Origin: Amaurobius ferox
Lineage: Eukaryota; Arthropoda; Arachnida; Araneae; Amaurobiidae
Assembly: GCA_951213105.1 (NCBI GenBank)
Contig: OX578140.1
Location: 124,809,965-124,873,964 of the forward strand
DNA: 64,000 bases
Reading direction: 5' to 3'
The position numbers were made by a program, and so were the translations under genes. Positions within the stretch are counted from its first letter, which is position 1; every line of letters starts with the position of its first letter. Positions 12,631 to 21,770 of the stretch are shown here, piece by piece. Under the pieces are notes generated by a model. It had not been told where the DNA came from, ran no database searches, and saw only the letters and a list, made by a program, of their open reading frames with translations.

Positions 12631-13087
12631 TGGCATCAGTTTCGAGATAGGAATTATAACTTCTCCAATTCACTGCCAGAGGCGCTGCAAACTTTTTTAA
12701 TAGGTATAGCTCATATTCACTTTCCCATTAATTAATCTCGTTTTAGAACACTTCAGTCAAAGGTTAACATGTGGACTTAGGAAGGAACCTTGAACACTGT
12801 ATATTGTTAGAAAAGTAAAAATATGGGAGATTATTAAAATAATAAATTATACTAGCTGTACCCACGTAAAAGATCTGTTCTCGTGTCTTTTAATGCTCAG
12901 TATTTGTTAGTCTTACTAAGTGAGTTCCCATTCGACTTCCTCAAACATTAAAATTACATGGTATTGAGTTCTCTTTATCTCACAATGATTTTCAGAATAA
13001 AGGTATAATGCAATAAGTTGCATTTCTAATATCCCCAGACATATTAGGATTCCTTATTTTACGACGCTAAAGGAAACATAAACCATA
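12631..13087. other. Left flank of the Polinton
   Basis: AT-rich host sequence without a recognised gene. The Polinton target site TACCTA closes it at 13088-13093. Confidence 0.4.
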
Positions 13088-13093
13088 TACCTA
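13088..13093. repeat. Left target-site duplication TACCTA
   Basis: Matches the six bases directly after the right end (29783-29788) exactly. This fixes the element's borders to the base. Confidence 0.95.
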
Positions 13094-13430
13094 AGTAGTA
13101 TATATATGTACGTATGAGCGCACATGTACTATATACACTAAAAACTATATTTTATAGCTTATTTTTATCTTTTTATATATAAAAAAAAGGTATCGATCCA
13201 TTTTAATATTAAAAGCATGATTTTATATTAAAATAAGGCCTTTTTTACATTTAGACCAAATTTTAACTTTTTTTAGATAAATGATCAAAGATAGGCTGCC
13301 CCATATTGGGGCTACCTCATACATAGGATGAAATTAAATAAATGCGTGACCAAAATGAATCCTTTAAAATAAATGGGGGGACCGTTAGTCCCCCCATAAA
13401 ATTACGGTGAAATTAAATAAATGTGTGAAA
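13094..13430 (+). repeat. Polinton left terminal inverted repeat
   Basis: Nearly identical to the complement of 29436-29782; the innermost 30-40 bp contain indels. It holds two strong hairpins: GCCCCATATTGGGGC near 13298, and GGGGGGAC, five loop bases, GTCCCCCC near 13375-13395. It also contains the direct repeat GAAATTAAATAAATGYGTGA (near 13329 and 13409). Terminal repeats serve as replication origins and integrase substrates in this class. Confidence 0.93.
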
Positions 13431-14020
13431 GGACTTCCAAATGACAAATATAATTTATTGCGCCGCGCGTTGACAGATATGTGCTCGCACTTTGTCCTAT
13501 CAAGGAGAAACCTTCGCGCTAAACAAAATTAAAAAAATATGTCCGTCTTAGATAAAGAATAAAAAAAAAGACTTCCTCATTCATCCATTAGCGACTGCGT
13601 GCTATCTGAAAAATATCAGTCTTAATGAGGTTTATCTAAAAACATTTCCCACTTCACGGGGATTTTTTTCCAACGCGTCCGGAAAAATAATATTTTGACC
13701 CGCTTAGTGGAACAAATACTACACACCGGGATGTGGGTATTTTTCTGACTGATAAACTTTCTCCTTCAAAGCAGAATGAAAAAATAAATGCCGTTTTGTC
13801 GGTTCTCAAAGAGATTTAATAAATGTAAAAGATATATGAAAAACGAAGAGATTTTTAAAAAAGAGACGTATAAGTAATGATTTAATTTCTATTGAAGAAC
13901 TGTAGAAAATTGGAAAAAACTATAAATCAAGCTAATGTTATTAAAATGACTCTCTAAAAGAATCTCAGAAAATATATTAATTAAATCTCAGAATATAATC
14001 TCAGAAAAATATATTAATCA
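13431..14020. other. Polinton left subterminal non-coding region
   Basis: About 590 bp between the terminal repeat and the first gene. No frame is supported. ATAAATG occurs near 13786 and 13820 without a following gene, so some of these motifs are chance or relics. Confidence 0.5.
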
Positions 14021-14311
14021 TTATAAAAATGCTTCCTCTAATTCATATTCATATTTATCATTAATCATACCTGAATACTTAAATATATATCTACCTATAT
14101 TGATTTCATTTATCGATTTATCAGAAAGTTGTCCATGCTTATTCGCTAGATAATAATCCTTTTCAACCCCTTCTATATATAACTTTACGATTACTGTATC
14201 TCCATATTTAGTTTTAATTTTTTTCAATGATATTAGATCATATTCCCCGGGATATAAATCATTTAATTTAAACGTCTTGGGATAACCTCTCAGTCTATTG
14301 AATTCTTCCAT
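14021..14311 (-). CDS. Small Polinton protein, paralogue of 28510-28770
   Basis: 96 residues, starting MEEFNRLRGY. It aligns over about 75 residues with the gene at the opposite end of the element; shared blocks are DLYPG, YDLISLKK, NKHGQLS and GRYIF. The strand-rich pattern with a K-T-K-Y-G turn followed by a V-x-L strand is reminiscent of small OB-fold DNA-binding proteins of insect Polintons, but this is only an impression. It is the last gene of the leftward block, 25 bp after its neighbour, and its start carries the ATAAATGG junction block. It is intact. Confidence 0.75.
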   Translation of the reverse strand: MEEFNRLRGYPKTFKLNDLYPGEYDLISLKKIKTKYGDTVIVKLYIEGVEKDYYLANKHGQLSDKSINEINIGRYIFKYSGMINDKYEYELEEAFL

Positions 14312-14336
14312 TTATTAGTAAACATTTTTTATAAAT

Positions 14337-14570
14337 TCATGACCAATAGAATAAATTCTTTGAAATAACATATAAAACTCCTAATCCTTTCAATTTAATA
14401 TCTTCATTTTCTTCTTTTTCAATTAATTCAGTCAACCTATGAAAACTTTCTGATAATAGTTTTTTATCATATTTTATATCATACAATTCATTACAAAGAT
14501 AAGTCATATAGTAAATTTCTTCAGAATTTGTAAAATTTAAAGCTCGAATATCACCTAAGCACTCATCCAT
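14337..14570 (-). CDS. Small helical protein, function unknown
   Basis: 77 residues, apparently all alpha-helical, with leucines and charged residues at heptad-like spacing (about residues 37-65). No motif or cysteine cluster suggests a role. It starts four bases after the polymerase stop, inside a shared ATGTTTACTAATAAATGG block in which the polymerase C-terminus and the next start overlap. Its position with the replication genes hints at a replication accessory role, an inference only. Confidence 0.65.
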   Translation of the reverse strand: MDECLGDIRALNFTNSEEIYYMTYLCNELYDIKYDKKLLSESFHRLTELIEKEENEDIKLKGLGVLYVISKNLFYWS

Positions 14571-14589
14571 TTATTAGTAAACATTTTTA
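14568..14589 (-). promoter_or_regulatory. Conserved gene-junction block ATGTTTACTAATAAATGG
   Basis: One of six near-copies placed so that its final ATG is a gene start. The others end at the starts of the genes beginning at 14311, 19342 and 19582 (minus strand) and 27830 and 28510 (plus strand). In four cases (here, 19342, 19582, 27830) it also encodes the last residues KNV(Y/S) of the upstream gene; in two (14311, 28510) it lies wholly between genes. Conservation outside coding use suggests a transcription or translation signal. Confidence 0.6.
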
Positions 14590-15212
14590 TAGTGTCCTAA
14601 AGCTCTAGTATTCATACCATCTTCTAATATAAATCTTTTATCATCTTTTGCTGATAAAGCTATCTTGTTCACTTGAATTGAATACAATTCATGTTTCTTA
14701 CTTCTAATTAAATTCTGTGTTTTATATTGATCTTTTTTATTTAATAAACAGTCTTTATAATCTTCAAATGATATTCTGTTTTTAACGGTACTAGTCTTAG
14801 TACCTTTAGACTTCTTAATCTCAAAATTTTTATCTTCAACACTCTGTTTTTCTAATCTTATTGAATACATTTTACTTCTTAAACCTACAAATTCTTCCAT
14901 AATCACACCGTTATTTTCATCTTTCATTTTACCTAATACTTTTTTATTACATCTAGGCATATTATACAGATTATTTACTTGATAATCAGATGTATCGAAA
15001 TAATCAATCATAGACTTCATATCTTCATAAAAGTCATCTGTTTTAATATCATATATAAAACTATCTGTATCCATATATAATAACTTAATATTATCTTTAT
15101 ATCTCGGTTTCATAACATTATAATGAAAATCATACATTAAATGTTTAGATAAATCTAATATACTCATTCCAACATAAATCGGTTTATTAAAATATAGTTT
15201 TGTTTTTTTCAT
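14574..15212 (-). pseudogene. polB: DNA polymerase B (protein-primed), C-terminal third, out of frame
   Basis: This carries palm motif C as LLYMDTDSF near residues 44-52, the metal-binding aspartates of family B polymerases. The conserved KMYSI region follows near residue 114, then a basic thumb-like end. It overlaps the preceding frame by four bases (ATGA at 15209-15212). The junction reads as a one-base loss in what was continuous coding sequence, because the last residues of the upstream frame and the first here are parts of one conserved block. Its own ATG is an internal methionine. The gene would copy the element's linear DNA in the nucleus. Confidence 0.9.
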
Positions 15213-16993
15213 ATGAACAGTACCAAATTTTCATCAAAAATAGTTCTACATTTGAAATTAGGTTTAGCAATTAATTTTTTAACTTGATCATAATTACAAC
15301 ATAATCTTACATCGATTCGTTTTCTTATATCTTCCATAGTTTTTCCAAATATGGAATTATTCATTAATTTATAAAAATCTTTCTCAAAATCATTAACAGC
15401 GTTCTTTCTCATTTCAGTGTTTAAATCTATATATTTTTTCAACCAATTCGATTGTTTAAATTGCAATACTCTATGTACTCTTACAGCCTTTAAACCCATT
15501 TTCAAATATTGTTTTAAACTTCTATAATGAACTACATATTTCTCTTTATCGTGTAAAGTTGTTAATAACTTACCTTGTTTCGAATTTTCAGGAATTCTAT
15601 TTTCAGGACATAATGGTAAATCTGAATGATAATCATGTAACTCTTTTGGATATCTTAAACTAATTTCAAATATATATCCAATCTCATCTTTTATTTTATT
15701 ATTATATAATTCGCGTTTAACATAATTTTTTTCATAATCATTACACCATTTAAATTCTCCATATGGTAAATATTGACTCATAGCCCATCCATATAAATTA
15801 TTAGCATCTAAATACATTAAATAATTGGATTCTTTACTATTATCATAATTTTTCATATATTTATTATTAGCTTTTCCATATCTATTACAACATTGTGAAA
15901 CACCTCCTCTTAAACCTTTTTCTATCATGAGAATCATATCATAATCATTTAATAAATCTAATTTAACATTTGTTATTTTTAACATTGCATCCCAAGATAA
16001 ACCAGGAGCAGTAAAATACCAATCTGGATCTAATTTATAAGTTTTTAAACAAACATCTCTAAAATTTTCAAATACATCTGTTAAAATTAATACATCTGTT
16101 TTGACATATAAATCTGTATATTCACCTAAATTTTTTATATTAAATTCTTTCCAAACACGTTGAGCATGTTTATATTCTTCATCAGTTATATTACATTCAT
16201 TCAATTTATTATAAAATTTATCTTTTGAAGGTAATTCTGTTTCTTTGTATTTATCTCTAGAATCCATATAATCATAAGGATATACACCTTTTCTTGTAAT
16301 GAGATCTAATTTATCATCAGGAAAATGTAATGATGTCTCTCTAAATTTAGATTTTAAGTATTTAATATATTTCATTTTTCGTATTTTTGGTGGACACTTA
16401 TTCAGCTCAATATTTTCTGGTAACTTTCTCAAGTTTTTTGATAAATTATCTAATCTGCAAGACATAAATTTAAATGAATCAATAAATCTCAATTTCATAC
16501 CTCCTATTTTTTTGCTGAAAGATATATATTTTTCTTCAGTATTAGGTATAACATCTATTTTTGATTGATCAAATCCAAGTTCTTTTATAAACAAATGAGA
16601 ATCATAACCTGTTAAATTATGAATTTTTACTGGAATAAATTTTGGAATTTGATAATTTAAATTACAAACATTATAAGCTGGACCTCTATATTTTCCAGTT
16701 ATATGGCAATGATCAATTACTTTTTCATCATTTAAGATTTGATTTTCACATATATGACAAATATTAGTTCTTTTATAATGATTTTCATCGAACTCTATCA
16801 TTGATTTGATATTTTCAAATTTTTTAGTTTTGTCTTCTATAATTTTTTCAATTTTAAGAGTATCCTCTTTTAACATAGATACAAACTTTTTGATTGTATC
16901 TGGTCCTCTATAAACAACAGGAGGTTTAAAGTATTCATTTTCATATTTGATATAATAACAAAATGCATCTGCTACATGTTTTTGATATTTCAC
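15209..16993 (-). pseudogene. polB: DNA polymerase B, exonuclease II/III and palm part
   Basis: The core of the protein-primed polymerase. In order it holds a zinc-binding insert (CHIC...DHCH), Exo II as HNLTGYDSHL (near residue 130), Exo III as YVKTDVLILTDVF (near 297), palm motif A as YLDANNLYGWAMS (near 394), and motif B as LMNNSIFGKTM (near 545). All catalytic positions I can judge are present. The open frame begins with GTG, not ATG, because the upstream end lies inside the 419-bp duplication. The first 127 or so residues repeat sequence found again in the next segment. Large linker insertions between Exo III and palm are normal for this group. Confidence 0.93.
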
Positions 16994-17052
16994 AGTATAT
17001 GATTTAGTTTGATCTTGCTCACATGTATCAATTTTAGGTAAGAGAGATTCAA
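16634..17052. repeat. 419-bp tandem duplication inside polB, copy 1
   Basis: Apparently identical by eye to 17053-17471. The unit is 419 bp, not a multiple of three, so it shifts the frame. The unit boundaries share only a few bases (AAAT). Confidence 0.93.
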
Positions 17053-18205
17053 AATAAATTTTGGAATTTGATAATTTAAATTACAAACATTATAAGCTGG
17101 ACCTCTATATTTTCCAGTTATATGGCAATGATCAATTACTTTTTCATCATTTAAGATTTGATTTTCACATATATGACAAATATTAGTTCTTTTATAATGA
17201 TTTTCATCGAACTCTATCATTGATTTGATATTTTCAAATTTTTTAGTTTTGTCTTCTATAATTTTTTCAATTTTAAGAGTATCCTCTTTTAACATAGATA
17301 CAAACTTTTTGATTGTATCTGGTCCTCTATAAACAACAGGAGGTTTAAAGTATTCATTTTCATATTTGATATAATAACAAAATGCATCTGCTACATGTTT
17401 TTGATATTTCACAGTATATGATTTAGTTTGATCTTGCTCACATGTATCAATTTTAGGTAAGAGAGATTCAAAATCAGCATATATAGTATATGGTACTCTC
17501 ATTTTTCTTTCATGATTTTTAAATTGAATAACTTCATCTTTTTTAGGCATATTAATTGTGACAGCATCTTTACAGTATTCCACATGTATCTTTAATCTTT
17601 CCTCAGAATAAAAATAATTTAAACATCTATCACATAAAAATATACGATGATTAGTAATTTGTAATCTGATCAAACTATTCATATTTTTAATCCAACAATA
17701 ATGATCTTTCATATAAAACAAGTTTACATGTTTTTCTAATTTATTGTTAGTTATTCTAAGTGGATAAATTGAACCATCATAACTATAAACATTTACAGAT
17801 ATATTATTTAGTTTTTCAAATTTCTTAATATTGTCTAATGAAACAGGAAAATCAATACCTTTAAAATTTAATTCATCTTTATATTGTTCATATTTTGACA
17901 CTCTTTGAGGATCTTTTTTTACAGGATGAATTGCTGATAATATAGACCACATAAAACATTTATTATCTTTATTTTTTACATTTATTATGGCTTGTTTAGA
18001 TTTAATTTTTTCAGGTAAATCAATATAACTTGATCCTCTCAAGGGTTGATACTTATTTATTCTCAATTCTAAAAATTTAATTTCTTCAAGACTCCAACCA
18101 GATCCTTTTGATATAAAATCATCAGATTCATTTATTAAGTTGTCAATAACATAATCATAAAAAGTATGTAAATCATTAGATTTTAATATAATTTGATTCT
18201 CAGTT
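16990..18205 (-). pseudogene. polB: DNA polymerase B, N-terminal exonuclease part
   Basis: This segment contains a typical Polinton polymerase N-terminal region (CFMWSILSAIHP), a C2H2-like finger near FLCDRCLNYF, and Exo I as YADFESL. It then enters the duplicated zinc-binding insert and runs out of frame, ending with about 20 unrelated residues. No ATG opens the frame: coding similarity continues upstream to about 18205, where a one-base deletion (AAAA reduced to AAA in the coding strand) joins it to the finger segment. A single polymerase gene has therefore been broken at least three times. Confidence 0.88.
17053..17471. repeat. 419-bp tandem duplication inside polB, copy 2
   Basis: Second unit directly abutting the first. 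Lack of divergence means it is very young, or a local assembly error. Confidence 0.93.
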
Positions 18206-18686
18206 TGAATGTAAATTCTTGAATTTCTTCATTTAATTTATACAAACAAAACAATTTAAAATTTACCTTTATTCCATTAAATTCTTTCATAATATGCTTT
18301 ATTTTTTCTATTACAACCTTTCTTTTCTCTTCTAAAAATTCTAGAGGGATTTTAATATTATTATAATTATTAATTCTGTATGATCTTAATCTAGATTTAT
18401 AAGCAGTTTCATATTCCTTAATTTCTACATTACCTTCATCTAATGCTTTTTTATGTTTTCGACTTGATATGTGATTATCTAAATGTTTATAATATATACC
18501 GCAAATAATACATTTTCTTTTTTGTTTTGATCTTTTAATCATTAAGTCTTTCTTTATATGTTCTTCTTCATCTTCATAATATTTACCACATATACGACAT
18601 TTTCTATCTTCTGTAAATAACTTTTCAAGATTTTCTTCTACTGTAAATACATTTTCTTCAGGATTTCTTCTACTGTAAATACATTT
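18183..18686 (-). pseudogene. polB: Zinc-finger N-terminal part of the polymerase gene
   Basis: The frame is open from about 18686. It encodes a CRIC half-finger followed by a full C2H2-type finger (CIIC...H...H) and a basic link, KSRLRSYRI, which in this family leads directly into the polymerase. It has no ATG before 18542. A tandem copy of about 35 bp (AAGAAAATGTATTTACAGTA twice, 18653-18695) separates it from the SAP-repeat frame upstream, so the original start may lie in that gene. It ends by frameshift near 18200. Confidence 0.7.
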
Positions 18687-19342
18687 TCTTCAAGACAGAT
18701 TTAAAATCATTTTTATCAAATCTTAAATTAAAAGAATCAAAAATCTTTTTAATTTTTTTACGTTTTTTAGGTTTATCAATAAATATTTTTTTCTTTTTTT
18801 CCAAGTATGCTGACAAATCTAAATTTAATAAATCTACTAAAACAGGTTTATATTCACCTGTTTTTTTGATATATTTAGTTAATAATTTAATTAAATCAAC
18901 CTTCTTACAACCTTTAGGTTGTTTAATATTCAATAATTTTACTACTTTTCTAAGTTCATTAATAGTCTTTGACTTCAAACCAAACTCATTAATAACTGTA
19001 AATAATTTTTTAAGATTCACTTCTGTTTTAATCTTTTTTTCTTCTTTTGGTTTAAATTCCTTATTATCAAATTTCAAATTAAAAGAATCAAAAACCTTTT
19101 TAATTTTATTACGTTTTTGAGGTTTTCTAATAAATATTTTCTTCTTTTTTTTCCAAGTATTTTGATATATCTAAATTTAATAAATCTACTAAAACATATT
19201 TATATTCTCCAGTTTCTTTTATATATTTAATTAATAATCTAATTAAATCATTCTTCTTACAGTCTTTAGGTTGTTTAATATTCAATAATTTTACTACTTT
19301 TCTAAGTTCACCAATAGTCTTTGACTTTAAGTTGAGCTCCAT
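18670..19342 (-). pseudogene. Double SAP-like DNA-binding protein, frameshifted
   Basis: Two tandem units of about 130 residues each contain a SAP-like helix-extended loop-helix: KSKTI(N/G)ELRKVVKLLNIKQP followed by a lysine-rich turn and DLI(K/R)LL. SAP modules bind AT-rich DNA. Each unit ends in a lysine-rich tail. The ATG at 19342 carries the conserved junction block. Near 19136 the coding strand has eight A where the sister unit implies seven, so the frame shifts between units, and the second unit has no ATG of its own. It may once have been the N-terminus of the polymerase gene or a separate DNA-binding protein. Confidence 0.7.
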
Positions 19343-19345
19343 TTA

Positions 19346-19582
19346 TTAGGAAACATTTTTTACAATACTATACTTACTGTGATAAATACTTTTTAAATGT
19401 CTCTTTTTATGTGTATAGGTATATTGCATACCACATTCACATTTAAATTTTTTATATTTAATTAAGGAATCACAACATTTGCAATGACTTTGGAAATAAA
19501 TTTTTTCATTTCTATGATATATGTAAAACTCATTTACTGATTTCATAATCAAACAGTGTATGCACTTTTTTGTAAGCTCCAT
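19346..19582 (-). CDS. Small zinc-ribbon protein, function unknown
   Basis: 78 residues with CxxC pairs at about 7-10 (CIHC) and 34-37 (CKCC), then CECG followed by two histidines spaced like a C2H2 finger (about residues 48-68). It probably binds two zinc ions. The stop overlaps the junction block of the next gene. Small zinc proteins in viruses often bind nucleic acid, but no specific role can be read here. Confidence 0.65.
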   Translation of the reverse strand: MELTKKCIHCLIMKSVNEFYIYHRNEKIYFQSHCKCCDSLIKYKKFKCECGMQYTYTHKKRHLKSIYHSKYSIVKNVS

Positions 19583-19585
19583 TTT

Positions 19586-19915
19586 TTAAGAAACATTTTT
19601 TGTAATACTTTGTAAGAAATCATTCCATATTTTTTCATATTTCTTTTTAACTTTTTGGACTTTTATATTATTTTCAATATTTAAAATATCACAAATCTTT
19701 TTCATAAAATAGTAATAGTTAATTGATTTCTCATAATACATAAAATCTAAAAATTTTAAAAACATATCCTCAACTTCTTGAGAAATATTATATCTCCTTC
19801 TTAATCGATTAAAATAACAAACTCTACTATTATATCTTTGTTTTAAACTTTCGTAATCGATAACATAAAAATATTCTTCTTCTTCTGAATCATAGATTAA
19901 TTTCATCTTATTCAT
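19586..19915 (-). CDS. Conserved-position protein, function unknown
   Basis: 109 residues with an acidic start (DSEEEE) and then mostly helical, tyrosine- and lysine-rich sequence (Y-Y-F-M-K-K near 68). No recognisable domain. It starts with ATAAATG, where the TAA is the integrase stop, and ends in the next junction block. Its place directly after integrase suggests co-expression. Confidence 0.6.
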   Translation of the reverse strand: MNKMKLIYDSEEEEYFYVIDYESLKQRYNSRVCYFNRLRRRYNISQEVEDMFLKFLDFMYYEKSINYYYFMKKICDILNIENNIKVQKVKKKYEKIWNDFLQSITKNVS

Positions 19916-21034
19916 TTATACTAATTCAGATGTCCAACTATTAAATTCATCTGGATATCCTAGCCATTTTACAAAATACTTATTTCCTTTCTTTTTTATG
20001 ATTTTTTCAATTTTATATACATCATCTTTTTTATTATATTTTACCATTTCATTTTCATAAAAAGTTCCTTCAATTTCTTTACTGTTTAAATCTTTTAATC
20101 GATAAGTAATTGGATCTGTTTTCAATACTTCAGAAACTATAAAAATCTCCTCAGTAAATGTAGAATCATCTACTTTCCTGAATGTTTTCTTAATTGTAGA
20201 TATTCTAACACTATCTCCTATCTTAAATTTAGGTTTTTTCATATTCTTTTTAGTATATAAATTTTTATAAACTTGAGATTCATTTTCTCTAGCTTCAACA
20301 GGTGTCATTTTTATAGATCTATGATATGAATTGTTATAATTTTTAAGTAATTTAGGTAATACATCAATATATCTTTTAGTATTGTTAGCATGCATATATT
20401 TTATAATTTTTTCTCTTATACTTCTATTAAATCTCTCAGCTATTGCAGATTTTATTTCTTTATTTTTAGTTGTAAACCAATGTATATTATTATCTTTAAA
20501 TAATTTTTGTGTCTGTTTTCCTGTAAATTCAGTACCTTCATCTGTCAAAATGAATTTTGGTATTCTTTCTTTAAAAACTTGTTTAAAACCTTGTACAACT
20601 TCTTCAGATGTTTTTCTTTTTATAGGAAAAGCCCAAGCATATTTATTAAAAGCATCTATAACCGTTAACAAATAATTAGTTCCATCATTATATTTGCTAT
20701 AATTTTTTATAAATAACAAATCAGCGTCAAATTGATTATTACTGTTTGGAACATAAACTCTTCTTCTTTTAAATTTACGAATGACAGGTTTATATCTAGT
20801 ATATACATCTTGTTCATGTAAAAATTCTTCAACATTAGGTAACCCTGTTTTTCTTTTCAATTCTTGAATACCACAATAACCTGTTTCTGGATTATAATAT
20901 GTCTCTTTTAACTCCCTAAAAAGTATTCTTTTTACTTCCACAAATAGTACAGATACCTTTACCAACTGGTTTATTATTTTTAGAAGTAGTTTTATGATAA
21001 TTTTTAGTTGGGGTTTTATCTTTACACTTGACAC
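19916..21034 (-). CDS. int: Polinton integrase (retrovirus-like, with chromodomain)
   Basis: Inserts element DNA into the host genome. The rve-type core has its catalytic acidic residues in QFDADL (about D105), LTDEGTEF (D165) and AERFNRS (E200); the last two are 34 residues apart, giving D,D35E. An SH3-like barrel follows, then a C-terminal chromodomain from about residue 336 (VYKIEKII...YFVKWLGYP) that in related elements targets histone marks. The open frame has no ATG near its true N-terminus: 21034 is GTG and lies inside the phospholipase gene. Family alignment would put the start near 20915, where the sequence reads AGGGAG and no ATG survives. Otherwise it is intact. Confidence 0.92.
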   Translation of the reverse strand: MSSVKIKPQLKIIIKLLLKIINQLVKVSVLFVEVKRILFRELKETYYNPETGYCGIQELKRKTGLPNVEEFLHEQDVYTRYKPVIRKFKRRRVYVPNSNNQFDADLLFIKNYSKYNDGTNYLLTVIDAFNKYAWAFPIKRKTSEEVVQGFKQVFKERIPKFILTDEGTEFTGKQTQKLFKDNNIHWFTTKNKEIKSAIAERFNRSIREKIIKYMHANNTKRYIDVLPKLLKNYNNSYHRSIKMTPVEARENESQVYKNLYTKKNMKKPKFKIGDSVRISTIKKTFRKVDDSTFTEEIFIVSEVLKTDPITYRLKDLNSKEIEGTFYENEMVKYNKKDDVYKIEKIIKKKGNKYFVKWLGYPDEFNSWTSELV

Positions 21035-21380
21035 AATATATATAAAGACCTAATCCAAAAGTTTTTTTAACTTTAATAATAGGTTTAATAATTCCTCTAG
21101 CTAATCTTTCTTGAAATGTTGGATCTTGTATAGCATTTAAATCATCTATTAATTTTTGATCAGCAACATGTCTCTGTTTTGTATCTTTTGTTTTATTATA
21201 TTCAATATCATGTTTTTTACATGCTTTATCAACTCTATTTATTCCAGGATCACCTCTTTTTAATCTTTTTTCTAATTTTGTATTTGGACCACAATATTGA
21301 TATCCTGGTAAATGCATTTCTGGAAGATTTACTTTATCTTGTACCCATCCAACAATATCACCACCTTTTTTACAAACCAT
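20916..21380 (-). CDS. Parvovirus-type phospholipase A2-like virion protein
   Basis: 154 residues. A calcium loop (GYQYCGPN, residues 26-33) precedes DKACKKHDIEYN, with the catalytic HD at 57-58 and a supporting Tyr at 61; HVAD follows near 71-74. This is the layout of the phospholipase A2 in parvovirus VP1 N-termini, used to breach the endosomal membrane, and related genes are known in some Polintons and adintoviruses. A C-terminal CVKC...CTIC pair suggests a zinc site. GLGLY before it resembles the short motifs in Polinton minor capsid proteins. It is intact, starts with ATAAATG, and follows the membrane protein without a gap. Confidence 0.88.
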   Translation of the reverse strand: MVCKKGGDIVGWVQDKVNLPEMHLPGYQYCGPNTKLEKRLKRGDPGINRVDKACKKHDIEYNKTKDTKQRHVADQKLIDDLNAIQDPTFQERLARGIIKPIIKVKKTFGLGLYIYCVKCKDKTPTKNYHKTTSKNNKPVGKGICTICGSKKNTF

Positions 21381-21770
21381 TTATTTATTTAGAAATTTAT
21401 ATCCATTCAATTGCATTTGTTTTACGTATTTTTCAACTGGATTAAATTTTAAACTTTTTATGAAATCCTTTTCACACATATAAATTTCTTCTTCTGTCAT
21501 ATCCTTAGCTTTAAACGAATTAATGAGTTCTTTATAAAAATTATAACAATGTCTATATTCTTCTTTCCTTTCTGCAATTTTTAATGTAAGATCTATGGCT
21601 TCTACTATACCAACTGATAAACTCAAAAATGCAAGAGGTAGAAAGGCTATTGCTGATAAACCTGTTCCACTTAGAATAACCTTACTTACTGATAATGAAA
21701 TACTTATCTTTTGATACATATTTCTACTCTTTCTGTAAACATATAATCTTTTTTCTAAATATACATCCAT
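21381..21770 (-). CDS. Predicted membrane protein of the Polinton virion
   Basis: 129 residues. A long hydrophobic stretch at about 25-60, rich in Ser, Leu and Ala, could form one long or two short membrane helices. Basic residues precede it and a helical charged tail follows. Proteins of this shape, beside the ATPase and phospholipase genes, recur in arthropod Polintons but have no assigned role. It starts with ATAAATGG right after the ATPase stop. Minor capsid or membrane-active protein is an inference. Confidence 0.7.
   Translation of the reverse strand: MDVYLEKRLYVYRKSRNMYQKISISLSVSKVILSGTGLSAIAFLPLAFLSLSVGIVEAIDLTLKIAERKEEYRHCYNFYKELINSFKAKDMTEEEIYMCEKDFIKSLKFNPVEKYVKQMQLNGYKFLNK

Noticed and set aside
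16299..16568. 89-residue plus-strand frame
   Set aside because: Opposite strand of the polymerase linker region.
18064..18066. Polymerase start at 18066
   Set aside because: The codon is TTG and coding similarity continues upstream to about 18205.
20382..20675. 97-residue plus-strand frame
   Set aside because: Lies opposite the integrase catalytic core and has no motif.
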